DNA of 64,000 nucleotides from Spirosoma spitsbergense DSM 19989 (GTDB lineage Bacteria; Bacteroidota; Bacteroidia; Cytophagales; Spirosomataceae). The stretch lies in the NCBI RefSeq assembly GCF_000374085.1, contig NZ_KB893388.1, positions 1 to 64,000 on the forward strand, read 5' to 3'. The number at the start of each line of letters is the position of its first letter. Positions within the stretch are counted from its first letter, which is position 1. Below the pieces are notes generated by a model. That model was not told where the DNA came from and made no database searches. It worked only from the letters and a program-made list of their open reading frames with translations. Below are positions 8,366 through 16,510 of the stretch, piece by piece. The translations under genes and the position numbers were made by a program.

Positions 8366-9976
8366 CTATAGGGAAGTTGTAATGGTGGTTACAGATTGGG
8401 CGGCCAGTGTCAGGTTCTTTAGCGGTACCGTTCGTTTACGCAGATTGGCCGTGGCGGATGTTTCATACATATCCACCTGTTTCGCCGACAAGCCATCGAG
8501 TTGCAGGGGATATTCCGAACCGGGATTGACCACTACCAAAACCAGCTGTTTTCCGTCCGCACTTCGGTAGGCCGATAGCAGTGGGACATCAGATGCGGTA
8601 GTTGGATCGGTTTGCAGAGCTATTCGCACCATGCCGGGCCGTACAAACCGGGCGTAGTTGCCCAGCGCCCACAGCGTTTTGGAAGACATAACGTCGCCAT
8701 CCTGTTCATTCGCCGGATTTTCACCCATCCGGCCGTTATTCTCGACGTAGATAAGTCCATCCTTGTAATTACTGGGGCTGAGAGCCAGCCACCATTGCCA
8801 GGACGTGGCATTCGCCAGGGTTATATCCGTATGGATGACGCGGGCTACATACAGCGCGGTTGTCATGCCCAGGTCCCGGCCACTACCGTTTATTTCTCCG
8901 TCGTTGTCGCCCAATACGCAATATTCCGATTGCCAGAAGGCCACCTTCTCTTTTTGGAGTGCCGATGCTAATTCTTGCCTCACGCTTTTCAGTCTATTAT
9001 CTGGCGATGTGGTAAAATAGCTGTGCCCAGTCACCAACGGCTCAACGGCGGGCAGTTTTCCGATAAACAACGGGCTGCCGGATGAAAAGAGCGCGTTAAT
9101 CACATTATCCTGATGAGTCTGACTCCGGTTCGTATTGCTCTGCGAGAGATAGTTCAACTGGGCGGCTTCACCGATAGTCAGACGAGTTGGTAGTTTCCGA
9201 TTGGTCAATTCCTGACTCAGCGCGCGGGTTAGTTCGGCCATGTCGGTGTTCGTAGCGGGTGTACCCTCCTGCGTTGCCATCGTTTGCCCCTTTTTGATGC
9301 CCCAATCCCACTGAGGTTCGTTGAAAGGGCTCAGGTAGTGCATGGGCCAGCCTTTCTGGTTGAAGTAATTGGCTACATCGGCCAGGAAACGGGCGTACTC
9401 CGTTAGCTTCTGCCGATTAAAGTTATAATCGCCCAACTTGCCGGATGCGTACGCTTTGCCGTTTGCTGTAAACTGGACGGGTGGTGAATTGGTAAAGCCG
9501 AGCAGATAGGGTACATTGCGCTGGTGAGCGGCTTCCACAAACCACTGCTGGCCAGTCTGTTTGCTCCAGTCATATGTGCCATTGGGCCGCTGGAAACATT
9601 CCGAGCGTCGCCACGGGCTTTTGATACCACTCGAATCGCCCTGCTCGGTACTGCCCGCGCCAATGTTGAACCGCCACAGCGACAGCCCGATGCCTTTCGG
9701 GTTTCCTTCTGGGTCGGTATCCAGACTGAACAGCCAGTCTGCAATCTGTTCGCGTTTGGCCAGTGGATAGTTTTGGCCGATAAACTGGGCCGACCAGCAA
9801 TCCGACGCCCCAAAACTGTGCATGGTCTGGTAGGTCTGGTTAGGCAGCACCCGTACTACAAGGGGCGATGGAGCCGCTGACGGGTGATTTGTGTTGCGGG
9901 TATCTGGCAGGGTGAATAAGCTACACCCAATCAGCCCGGTCAGGGTGGCTATACAACTCAGTAGGATAAACTTCAT
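8366..9976 (-). CDS. glycoside hydrolase family 30 lipoprotein
   Basis: A 536-aa secreted glycosidase. The N-terminus MKFILLSCIATLTGLIGC is a lipoprotein signal with lipid-acceptor Cys18, so the enzyme is probably surface- or periplasm-anchored. The (beta/alpha)8 barrel begins MHSFGASDCWSAQFIG. The acid/base is E220 in SPFNEPQWDW and the nucleophile E351 in AFWQSEYCVLG, as in GH30. The C-terminal beta-sandwich holds LLSAYRSADGKQLVLVVVNP. Similarity is strongest, from memory, to the beta-1,6-galactanase-type branch, but xylanase or glucanase activity cannot be excluded. Its ATG overlaps the stop of the upstream sulfatase by 3 bp, so the two form one unit for a sulfated or branched glycan. Confidence 0.8.
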   Translation of the reverse strand: MKFILLSCIATLTGLIGCSLFTLPDTRNTNHPSAAPSPLVVRVLPNQTYQTMHSFGASDCWSAQFIGQNYPLAKREQIADWLFSLDTDPEGNPKGIGLSLWRFNIGAGSTEQGDSSGIKSPWRRSECFQRPNGTYDWSKQTGQQWFVEAAHQRNVPYLLGFTNSPPVQFTANGKAYASGKLGDYNFNRQKLTEYARFLADVANYFNQKGWPMHYLSPFNEPQWDWGIKKGQTMATQEGTPATNTDMAELTRALSQELTNRKLPTRLTIGEAAQLNYLSQSNTNRSQTHQDNVINALFSSGSPLFIGKLPAVEPLVTGHSYFTTSPDNRLKSVRQELASALQKEKVAFWQSEYCVLGDNDGEINGSGRDLGMTTALYVARVIHTDITLANATSWQWWLALSPSNYKDGLIYVENNGRMGENPANEQDGDVMSSKTLWALGNYARFVRPGMVRIALQTDPTTASDVPLLSAYRSADGKQLVLVVVNPGSEYPLQLDGLSAKQVDMYETSATANLRKRTVPLKNLTLAAQSVTTITTSL

Positions 9977-11405
9977 GGCTTTCTGGAATTAGATACGGGT
10001 AGTTGGGGAAGTTCCTTACGCCAGGCGAGGAGTTTTGTGCGCATTTGACTGGTCATCATAGTTTGCTTTTCAGCCACATTATTCGTTTCTGACGGGTCAT
10101 TGCTCAGGTCATACAACTCAATGCCTGAGCCGTCGTCGTTAATCAGAAGCTTCCAGTTACCCTGTCGCATTGCCAGGTTCGGACTGCGGTCTCGCCCCTG
10201 CGGGTATCGGAACGATTCGTTGTTGCGGCCATACTCCCAGAAAAGGGCCGTTTTGCGAAAGTAAGGTTTGCCCTCAAAAGCGGAGGCTATATTCTCCCCG
10301 TACGTAGCGCCTGTTTCTTTTTGCCCTGCCAGACTACTAAATGCCGGAAACAAATCAGTAGCGCAGAGCACAGAGCGGGTATCGACCTGCCCCCTGGGTA
10401 ACGGATCAGAAAAGGCATTCGGATACCACCCTCGTACAGGGACAGCTTTGACCCCCGGTAGGGAGCCGCCCGACTCCCCTCGAAACCCGGTAATGGACCG
10501 TTATCACTGGTGAAAATGACCATCGTGTTGTTATCCACCCCCTGCGCTTTCAGGCCCGCCATGAGTCGGCCAATCTGGTTGTCCAGTTCGGCCAGTACGC
10601 CATTGAATTCGCGGGGTTTCTCGGTGCCTTTGGGGAAGTTTTCCAGGGTGCTCTCGTCGGGTACCCAGGGCGTGTGCACATCATCGGGCCAGAGGTTGAT
10701 GTAACAGGGCTGGTCGGGGTGTCGCTTCAGAAAATCGAGTGTTTTGTCAACAAAATAGGCCGTGCGTTTCCACCGTTTGATACTGTCCGTTTTGGCCCAT
10801 ATCCAGTTGGTGGAGGTCAGTAATGGATCGGGGTCGGGGCTTTCGTAGGTACTGGCATATTCATCGAAGCCGTAGGTGGTTATACCGGGGGCGTCTGTTA
10901 CATCGCGGCCCCCGCCCATGTGCCACTTACCAAAATGAGCCGTCGCGTAGCCCGCTGTTTTGAGGGAACGGGCTACCGATGGGGCGGAGGAATCCAGAAA
11001 ATCAGCCTGTTCGCAGGTACGGTTGTGTTTTCGGTTATCCAGATAGGAGGTAATGTTCCATTTACCCGAAGTCATACCGGTCGTCAGGGCCACCCGCGAG
11101 GGTGAACAGATGGGGGCGGCACTGTAATAATTGGTGAACTTAATCCCTTCAGCCGCCAGCCGGTCGATGTTGGGTGTCGGGACCAGATTGCCAGTCGTGG
11201 CTCCGGTACGATTCCGGTAGCATCCCACATCGGCAAAGCCCATATCATCCACCAGCACCAGAATAATATTCGGCTGGCGGACGGGGGCGCTGATCGGGTC
11301 TGGAACGCCCGGTTGATTAACGGGAAGAGAGCGAAGGAGAAACGGGCTGGCAACGGCCGAGCAGAGCATACCTGCCAGTATGAGTTGAGTAGCTTTTACG
11401 AACAT
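9973..11405 (-). pseudogene. sulfatase (S1 family, formylglycine-dependent), frameshifted
   Basis: An arylsulfatase-like enzyme split over two frames. The 5' part (11405 to about 10395) has signal peptide MFVKATQLILAGMLCSAVAS, the metal site ILVLVDDMGFADVG, and CSPSR with the formylglycine-forming Cys100 (APICSPSRVALTTG), then FGKWHMGG and FTSDNGPLPGFEG. After FLIRYPGG the frame is lost. The correct continuation (VDTRSVLCATDLFPAFSSLA, then ENIASAFEG, RQGNWKLLI, ELYDLSNDPSE) sits in the next frame down to 9973. The break coincides with a run of five G on the coding strand (10390-10394); a sixth G restores the frame as YPGGQVDTRSVL. It is either a real inactivating mutation, phase variation or a base-calling error. 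All other residues look intact. Confidence 0.8.
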
Positions 11406-11795
11406 TCATTTCTGCGTTAGCTGAACAAAAGCGTGAAAATGGAGAATGTTTACCCATCAATGGCCTGTTTTGTGCGTCTATTGTTTAACTGTTTTATCGA
11501 ATAAGGGCAAATACTCAATTGGCTTGCTGCTAGTTTTGAATATGACTTTTCTAAAGTAACTCCCTTAGGTGGTCGACGTTCTGGTTCAGGCCCATCTGGT
11601 AGGGATATCCCACTTTGGCAAACTGGCGTAGGGGAGATTGCGGGAAAGCGGGAACGGCCAGCGTATAAAAAGGATGCTTTTACGCAGACACTGGTTTTTT
11701 TCTGCCGGAAAAAGCCCCGTAACCGTTTGCGTCTTCTGGTGGTTATCCCGTAGAGTGGGGTGTTCAGTTACTCACTTTATCCGTTTCTTTACAGC
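11406..11795. other. intergenic region between sulfatase and gpsA
   Basis: The region is divergent: sulfatase runs leftward and gpsA rightward. It holds a coding-like remnant on the minus strand at 11551-11679 (listed separately). No clear TAnnTTTG promoter was found for either neighbour and no RNA gene was recognised. Confidence 0.4.
11551..11679 (-). pseudogene. possible 3' remnant of an unidentified gene
   Basis: A 42-codon minus-strand frame bounded by stops at 11680 and 11551 reads like the C-terminus of a real protein: KHPFYTLAVPAFPQSPLR, then QFAKVGYPYQMGLNQ and NVDHLRELL. It has no start codon and no continuation upstream in any frame I could read. I do not recognise the family. It may be debris of a gene deleted when the neighbouring cluster was rearranged, or chance. 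Confidence 0.25.
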
Positions 11796-12800
11796 ATGAA
11801 AGTAAATCAGCCCGTTCGGCTCACGATGGTGGGGGGAGGAAGCTGGGCCACGGCCCTTGTTAAAATCCTCTCCGAAAATAACGTCAGCGTTAAATGGTGG
11901 CTTCGCAAAGCCTCCGATGCCGAGCATATTAAAAAGTTCGGGCATAATCCCAGCTACCTGAGCGATGTACAGATAAACACCCGAAAAGTAAAGGTCTGTA
12001 CCAAAATCATTGATTCATTCAAAGACAGTGAGTATGTTATTCTGGCCGTGCCAGCCGCTTTCATCGGTGATGCACTGACGGGTCTCAACCCCGGTCATTT
12101 CGTCGGTAAATCGGTGGTTTCGGCCATCAAAGGCATGATTCCAGGGGCTAATCAACTGGTAACGGACTGGGTGAGTGAGCAGTATGGCGTGCCGGTGGAG
12201 CAGATGGCCGTTATTGCGGGACCATGTCACGCCGAAGAAGTTGCCCTTGAAAAACAATCCTATCTGACCATCGCGTCGAAAGACCCGGCCTGTGCCAGCA
12301 GCGTCGCGGATTTGTTGCGGTGCCGGTTTGTACAGACTACCCCCGTGGATGATATTTATGGCATCGAGTACAGTGCCGTGATGAAAAACATCATTGCGCT
12401 GGCGAGTGGCATAACGCGGGGATTGGGGTATGGCGATAATTTCCAGGCGGTATTGGTATCCAATGCCATGCAGGAAATAAAACGGTTTGTGGACGCCATC
12501 TATCCCAAACACCGCGACCTGAGCGGCTCGGCCTACCTGGGCGACCTGCTCGTAACGGCCTATTCGCCGTTTAGCCGTAACCGTACGTTTGGCACCCTCA
12601 TTGGCCGGGGGTATACCATCCAGTCGGCACAGGCCGAAATGAACATGATTGCCGAAGGGTATTACGCCGTTAAAAGCATCTACGAGATAAACCGTCAGTA
12701 TGGAGTCGATATGCCCATCACGGATACCGTGTACTCGATTCTTTACGAAAAAGCGGCTCCCACGGCAGCTATGAATGAACTGAAGGCACTACTACTGTAA
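11796..12800 (+). CDS. gpsA: NAD(P)H-dependent glycerol-3-phosphate dehydrogenase
   Basis: A 334-aa cytosolic enzyme reducing dihydroxyacetone phosphate to sn-glycerol 3-phosphate for phospholipid synthesis. The dinucleotide site is LTMVGGGSWATALVKIL, with the GxGxxG pattern in the variant form GGGSWATA. VSAIKGMIPG, MAVIAGPCHAEEVA, and the active-site lysine region YSAVMKNIIALASGI are all present. SAYLGDLLVTAYSPFSRNR matches the C-terminal substrate domain. Start chosen at the ATG at 11796; the frame extends to a GTG at 11760 with residues unlike the family. Length is normal. It converges on the DUF2256 gene. Confidence 0.92.
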   Translation: MKVNQPVRLTMVGGGSWATALVKILSENNVSVKWWLRKASDAEHIKKFGHNPSYLSDVQINTRKVKVCTKIIDSFKDSEYVILAVPAAFIGDALTGLNPGHFVGKSVVSAIKGMIPGANQLVTDWVSEQYGVPVEQMAVIAGPCHAEEVALEKQSYLTIASKDPACASSVADLLRCRFVQTTPVDDIYGIEYSAVMKNIIALASGITRGLGYGDNFQAVLVSNAMQEIKRFVDAIYPKHRDLSGSAYLGDLLVTAYSPFSRNRTFGTLIGRGYTIQSAQAEMNMIAEGYYAVKSIYEINRQYGVDMPITDTVYSILYEKAAPTAAMNELKALLL

Positions 12801-12852
12801 AACGTACGCTGGCGGCAGGGTTGAAAATTAAACAGAAACATACCTGGCTGGC

Positions 12853-13014
12853 CTAATCGGTGCTGGCTCGTTCTGCTTGTCTGTTGGTGCGGCAGCGGTC
12901 GCTGCAATACTTTACGTCGTCCCAGACGGCTTCCCACTTTTTACGCCAGGTAAACGGCCGGTGGCAAACGACACAGATTTTTTGCGGCAGATTTTGCTTC
13001 TTCGTGTTCTTCAT
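12853..13014 (-). CDS. DUF2256 small zinc-ribbon-like protein
   Basis: A 53-aa gene shorter than usual ORF cut-offs. The product starts [20 protein letters not shown], then [20 protein letters not shown] and [13 protein letters not shown]. This is the DUF2256 signature: KxCxxCxRPFxWRKKW, then VKYCSxRC. The four cysteines (14, 17, 37, 41) form a CxxC...CxxxC zinc-binding pattern. The ATG at 13012-13014 lies 27 nt after the flavin reductase stop, so the two are probably one transcript. From general knowledge DUF2256 genes often accompany cryptochrome/photolyase genes and TIGR03643; their molecular function is unknown. Recognition by signature, high certainty. Confidence 0.85.
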   Translation of the reverse strand: MKNTKKQNLPQKICVVCHRPFTWRKKWEAVWDDVKYCSDRCRTNRQAERASTD

Positions 13015-13041
13015 CGAAAACGGTCGAATCTATTGGGAGAC

Positions 13042-13677
13042 TCAGAGGGAGACTGGCCATTTATCCGGTTTGGCGTAGGTCAAACGGCCCAAAAGTTGGG
13101 TGCTGTAATAGGCATCAAGGCCCGAGCAGGCTAGTACATCTGCCTGTTCGAGGTCTACAAATCCATCATCGCCTACTACGCTGTCATCCACATCAATCTG
13201 CTGGATACGACCAATTATCAACAGCGTACCGTTGAGCGAAATCGGTACTTTGTCGGCAAAGGTCATGGCAATTTTTACGACTGCTTCCTGCACAAAGGGG
13301 GCACTGGACGCGTCCGAAAACTGTTCGGTGAACCCTACTTCTGCAAACTCGGAAACGCCGGTTTCGTAGCGGGCCGACGTTTGGTGGGCTTTTTCGAGGT
13401 CGGATGTTTTGATGTAGTTCAGGGTAAATTCGTTCGTTGCCAGAATGTTGCTGAGCGTATCCCGCTGCACCGTGTCGGGGCGGCAAATGAAACCGTACAG
13501 GGCGGGATTGCTGCCAATGTGAATCAGGGAATTGAACAGGGCGAGGTTCGTATGGCCCTCCGGCGATTTGGTGCCAATGAGTACGGCCTGCTTGAACCCA
13601 GCCAACGAATTGATCAGTGTAACCCGGTAACGCTGTTCCAGGTCGTTCAGCTCTTTTTGCGTAAAAACTTTATTCAT
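13042..13677 (-). CDS. flavin reductase family protein (FMN-binding split barrel)
   Basis: A 211-aa protein with the flavin-reductase-like split-barrel layout: LINSLAGFKQAVLIGTKSP at the N-terminal core strand, HTNLALFNSLIHIGSNPALY (the S/N-rich FMN phosphate region), then IKTSDLEKAHQTSARYETGV with the helix-turn typical of the family, and the terminal GLDAYYSTQLLGRLTYAKPD. It probably binds FMN; the substrate is unknown. It is upstream of DUF2256 by 27 nt and downstream of TIGR03643 by 173 nt on the same strand, a grouping that suggests a shared flavin- or photolyase-linked role. Confidence 0.78.
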   Translation of the reverse strand: MNKVFTQKELNDLEQRYRVTLINSLAGFKQAVLIGTKSPEGHTNLALFNSLIHIGSNPALYGFICRPDTVQRDTLSNILATNEFTLNYIKTSDLEKAHQTSARYETGVSEFAEVGFTEQFSDASSAPFVQEAVVKIAMTFADKVPISLNGTLLIIGRIQQIDVDDSVVGDDGFVDLEQADVLACSGLDAYYSTQLLGRLTYAKPDKWPVSL

Positions 13678-13850
13678 TCGGTTGGTTTGTCAGTTACGTT
13701 CTCGTGCCTGAAAATGAGACTTATTGATGTGGTGGGGTACAACCGGGCCACTCACTTTGGTGTCGGTTTCTAAAAGCCGACACTAAAGTAGCTATTTCGT
13801 CAGGAATTATTGTGCTGTCAGCTGCACCAGGAAGTAGAGCGGGATTTGGC

Positions 13851-14117
13851 CTATCGTTTACTGATTTTGTTTAACGAGATGGGCTGTTGGCGGGTGCATT
13901 TGAATCGGGCTATGTCGGGGTTTCTTAGTTGGGCGTGTTTCTGACTAACGCCACTATGTACCCGTTTGCGCCACCGGTCAAAACTGCTTCGTTTCAATTC
14001 GCTCCGCATCAGTTTGATAACTTCCGCTTCGCTCAGGTCGAATTGCACTTTGATAGCCTCAAAAGGAGTTCGGTCTTCCCAGGCCATTTCTATGATTCTG
14101 TCGGTATCTCTATCCAT
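13851..14117 (-). CDS. TIGR03643/DUF2805 family protein
   Basis: An 88-aa protein of unknown function. MDRDTDRIIEMAWEDRTPFE, AIKVQFDLSEAEVIKLMRSE and SSFDRWRKRVHSG form the family's helix-turn-helix-like core, which reads like a small sigma-70 region 4/transposase-type DNA-binding fold. The start at 14117 is chosen because residues before it are unlike the family. The basic tail (CTRQQPISLNKISKR) is longer than the core. Genes of this family often sit with DUF2256 and photolyase/cryptochrome genes, as here with DUF2256 and a flavin reductase. Confidence 0.75.
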   Translation of the reverse strand: MDRDTDRIIEMAWEDRTPFEAIKVQFDLSEAEVIKLMRSELKRSSFDRWRKRVHSGVSQKHAQLRNPDIARFKCTRQQPISLNKISKR

Positions 14118-14258
14118 TGGATTGGTCGTTTCAGCGCATGCTATGGGATAAGGGAGGATTATTGCGTTGGATAAGCCTGTGCGTCCACATGAAGAGAACG
14201 GCTTATTCACACCGAAAGTTTTGAGTATGCGGGTGCCTTCCTGCGAAAAAATAAAGCA

Positions 14259-15509
14259 CTAGAAGACCTCGCCCAGGTTGAAGAAAAGACCGTGGGAGCC
14301 ATCCATGCCAAAGCCATAGTCGACGGAAAGGTTCGTGTTCGATACTTTGTTCATTTTGATGCGTAATCCGCCACCCACGGCCGGCACAACCTTATCAAAC
14401 TGGCCATTCATCTGTTCGGAGACTGTTTGGGCATTGGCAAAAACAACGCCACCCAGCAGCCGGTCGGCGGTGAGGGGAAAGCGATATTCTGCTTCGGCAT
14501 ACAGCAGATTTTTTCCCCGGAATCGTCCCTGAATAAACCCCCTGCCTAAATTTCCGCTACTGTCCCACCCGGTACTGGGTAAGTCCAGAAAGGGCGGGTC
14601 ACCGCTCAGTGTCAGTGAATTATAGGACCAAAGAGCCAGAATGCTGCCCGTTCTTTTTGAGAGCGGGATGTATTTTCGGGTTTCTACCAGCAATGACTGG
14701 TACGTTTCATCGCTGCCCAGCCAGTCCATATTGGCCCGAAACGTAGCGTTGACGTACAGTCCTCCGGCCGGATTGATAGCGTTCCGCCGACTGTCGTAAT
14801 ACAGATGGACGGTTGGCCCCGAAGAGACTGAACGCCCCTGAACGCCATACGGATAGCGGGAGATGCGGGTAAACTCCCGAACGCTGTTATAGCTTTCAAT
14901 ATTCCAGTGCAGATCCAGCGAGTAACCAAATCCCCCATATAAGTTGGGGGCCAGCCGCCGTAGTAAACTCTGGTAAAACCGTAAATAGGCGTAATCCATG
15001 TTCACCACCCGGGTGTCGGTAGACGTGTGCATGCCCAGGCCGTAGGTAGCCTGCGGATAGTGCATCAGCCGCCAGTCGTTGGTAAAGTGAAATTTGTTGT
15101 CCGCACTCCATACCGCCGAATTAGCCACAAAGATGACCTGTTTGTTCTGGGTGTACGAAAGCATACCCGTCATGGACGACATGTTGGCACGGGGCCGTCG
15201 GAACGGGGTATTGACCAGCACCGCTACCAGTGCTCTTGTTTGCAACGTATACCCTACCTGCGGAATAACCAGCACAAACGACTTACCTTCCTGCAGGGTC
15301 GATACATCATGTGTGGCAATGCGCCAGTGTGGAAACAGGCGTTTGGCAAAATCGGCAATATCCTGCTGTTGGGGAGCGGTCTTTGTAACGGATGCCGTAC
15401 TACTTTCCGTCACAATCGTATCGGCTAAGGGCATCTGCCTGGCGCGGCAGGGATATACCGATATAATCAATAACAGACCACTCACCACTAAACGGGCAAC
15501 AGGTTTCAT
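14259..15509 (-). CDS. Omp85/BamA-TamA-type outer-membrane barrel without POTRA domains
   Basis: A 416-aa protein with a signal sequence (MKPVARLVVSGLLLIISVYP, cleavage near CRARQ). The rest resembles the C-terminal 16-stranded surface-antigen barrel of Omp85 proteins. Supporting segments are VHLYYDSRRNAINPAGGLYV (the DxRxxxxxPxxG motif before the lid loop), FLDLPSTGWDSSGNLGRGF, RGKNLLYAEAEYRF, and the ending LRIKMNKVSNTNLSVDYGFG plus GLFFNLGEVF with terminal aromatic Phe. At this length there is room for the barrel and a short N-terminal segment only, so it lacks tandem POTRA repeats. Role unknown; perhaps a patatin-less barrel or a stand-alone translocator. Confidence 0.72.
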   Translation of the reverse strand: MKPVARLVVSGLLLIISVYPCRARQMPLADTIVTESSTASVTKTAPQQQDIADFAKRLFPHWRIATHDVSTLQEGKSFVLVIPQVGYTLQTRALVAVLVNTPFRRPRANMSSMTGMLSYTQNKQVIFVANSAVWSADNKFHFTNDWRLMHYPQATYGLGMHTSTDTRVVNMDYAYLRFYQSLLRRLAPNLYGGFGYSLDLHWNIESYNSVREFTRISRYPYGVQGRSVSSGPTVHLYYDSRRNAINPAGGLYVNATFRANMDWLGSDETYQSLLVETRKYIPLSKRTGSILALWSYNSLTLSGDPPFLDLPSTGWDSSGNLGRGFIQGRFRGKNLLYAEAEYRFPLTADRLLGGVVFANAQTVSEQMNGQFDKVVPAVGGGLRIKMNKVSNTNLSVDYGFGMDGSHGLFFNLGEVF

Positions 15510-15602
15510 ACGGGGACTGTGAGAAAACTAAAAAATGTGCGTCAGAAAACGTTCAGCGTTGCCGATTAGCCGGATACCCTTCCCGTAACTGTGTATCAGA
15601 CC

Positions 15603-16349
15603 TTAAAGTTTATTGTAGTAGGAAAACACAGAAAGTAGCCCGTCTCTGGATTTGAGGTCTGGTTTTTCCGCTTTCAAAAAAGTCGTAATCTGGTCTTCTT
15701 TGTCCGCCATCAGCACCAGTACCGCTTTTTTGCCCGGCGAAAACTTAACGGCTTTTTTGTCGCGGACAACATACCAGTTTTTTTGCAGGATAAGTTCATC
15801 GTCTTTTGTGCCGGTGTTCAGGGCAACATTGAAATTCGCCCGTTTAATATGGATAGTGGGGTACTCAAGCAGGGTAAGTTTGCCGGGCGTAATCAGTTCA
15901 ACGAAACCTTTCAAATCGTCGGCCTCCCCCCGGTATTCGCGGGCGTTGATGAATAAACTGGTGGTACCCCGCGGGTTGTTCATCAGTACATAGCGCACCC
16001 GGTTGGCCTGAGCCGCCCTAATGTCTTTGGCGCCAGCCCGGATTTCTACTTCATTGGCTACCAAATCGAGCCGCACCGGCACCCCGACCAGCGAATCCAC
16101 ATTAGTCGACATACCCAGCTTGCCGTAAAATTTCACGATACCCGCCTGCCAGGTGGTATCCAGATAAGGATTGCCGATCAGGCGACCTGATTCACCTTTG
16201 ATACCCCAAAGCGTACCCGTATTCGGAATGCTCAGGTTCGTAAAGTTGATACGGTCGCGGGTGCTTTGTGCCATGATCGCTTCCTGCTCCTGCGAGAAGG
16301 TACTTGTTGAGATGGCTAGAAAGCCCAGGCAAAAGAATAAAAAACGCAT
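15603..16349 (-). CDS. conserved secreted hypothetical protein
   Basis: A protein of about 248 aa with signal peptide MRFLFFCLGFLAISTSTFSQ, which sets the start at 16349 instead of the longer frame from 16391. Mature segments include RINFTNLSIPNTGTLWGIKG, VDSLVGVPVRLDLVANEVEI, VRYVLMNNPRGTTSLFINAR and KKAVLVLMADKEDQITTFLK. It reads as a soluble beta-rich periplasmic protein of a type common in Cytophagales; I do not recognise a named domain. It is followed on the same strand, 93 bp downstream, by the Omp85-type barrel, so the two may be co-expressed. Confidence 0.6.
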   Translation of the reverse strand: MRFLFFCLGFLAISTSTFSQEQEAIMAQSTRDRINFTNLSIPNTGTLWGIKGESGRLIGNPYLDTTWQAGIVKFYGKLGMSTNVDSLVGVPVRLDLVANEVEIRAGAKDIRAAQANRVRYVLMNNPRGTTSLFINAREYRGEADDLKGFVELITPGKLTLLEYPTIHIKRANFNVALNTGTKDDELILQKNWYVVRDKKAVKFSPGKKAVLVLMADKEDQITTFLKAEKPDLKSRDGLLSVFSYYNKL

Positions 16350-16510
16350 GGTAATGGAGTTGACTGAATCCTGATAAAAGGTCGTATTCACAACAAAAAT
16401 AAGCTATTTATTCTTCGCTCTAACACGGAATCTTATTTGGGTAAACTACCGCAGGGCGTATTAATTTCTGTATTTTTGGCCGTTATTCCAATCATCAACT
16501 CATTTAACTC

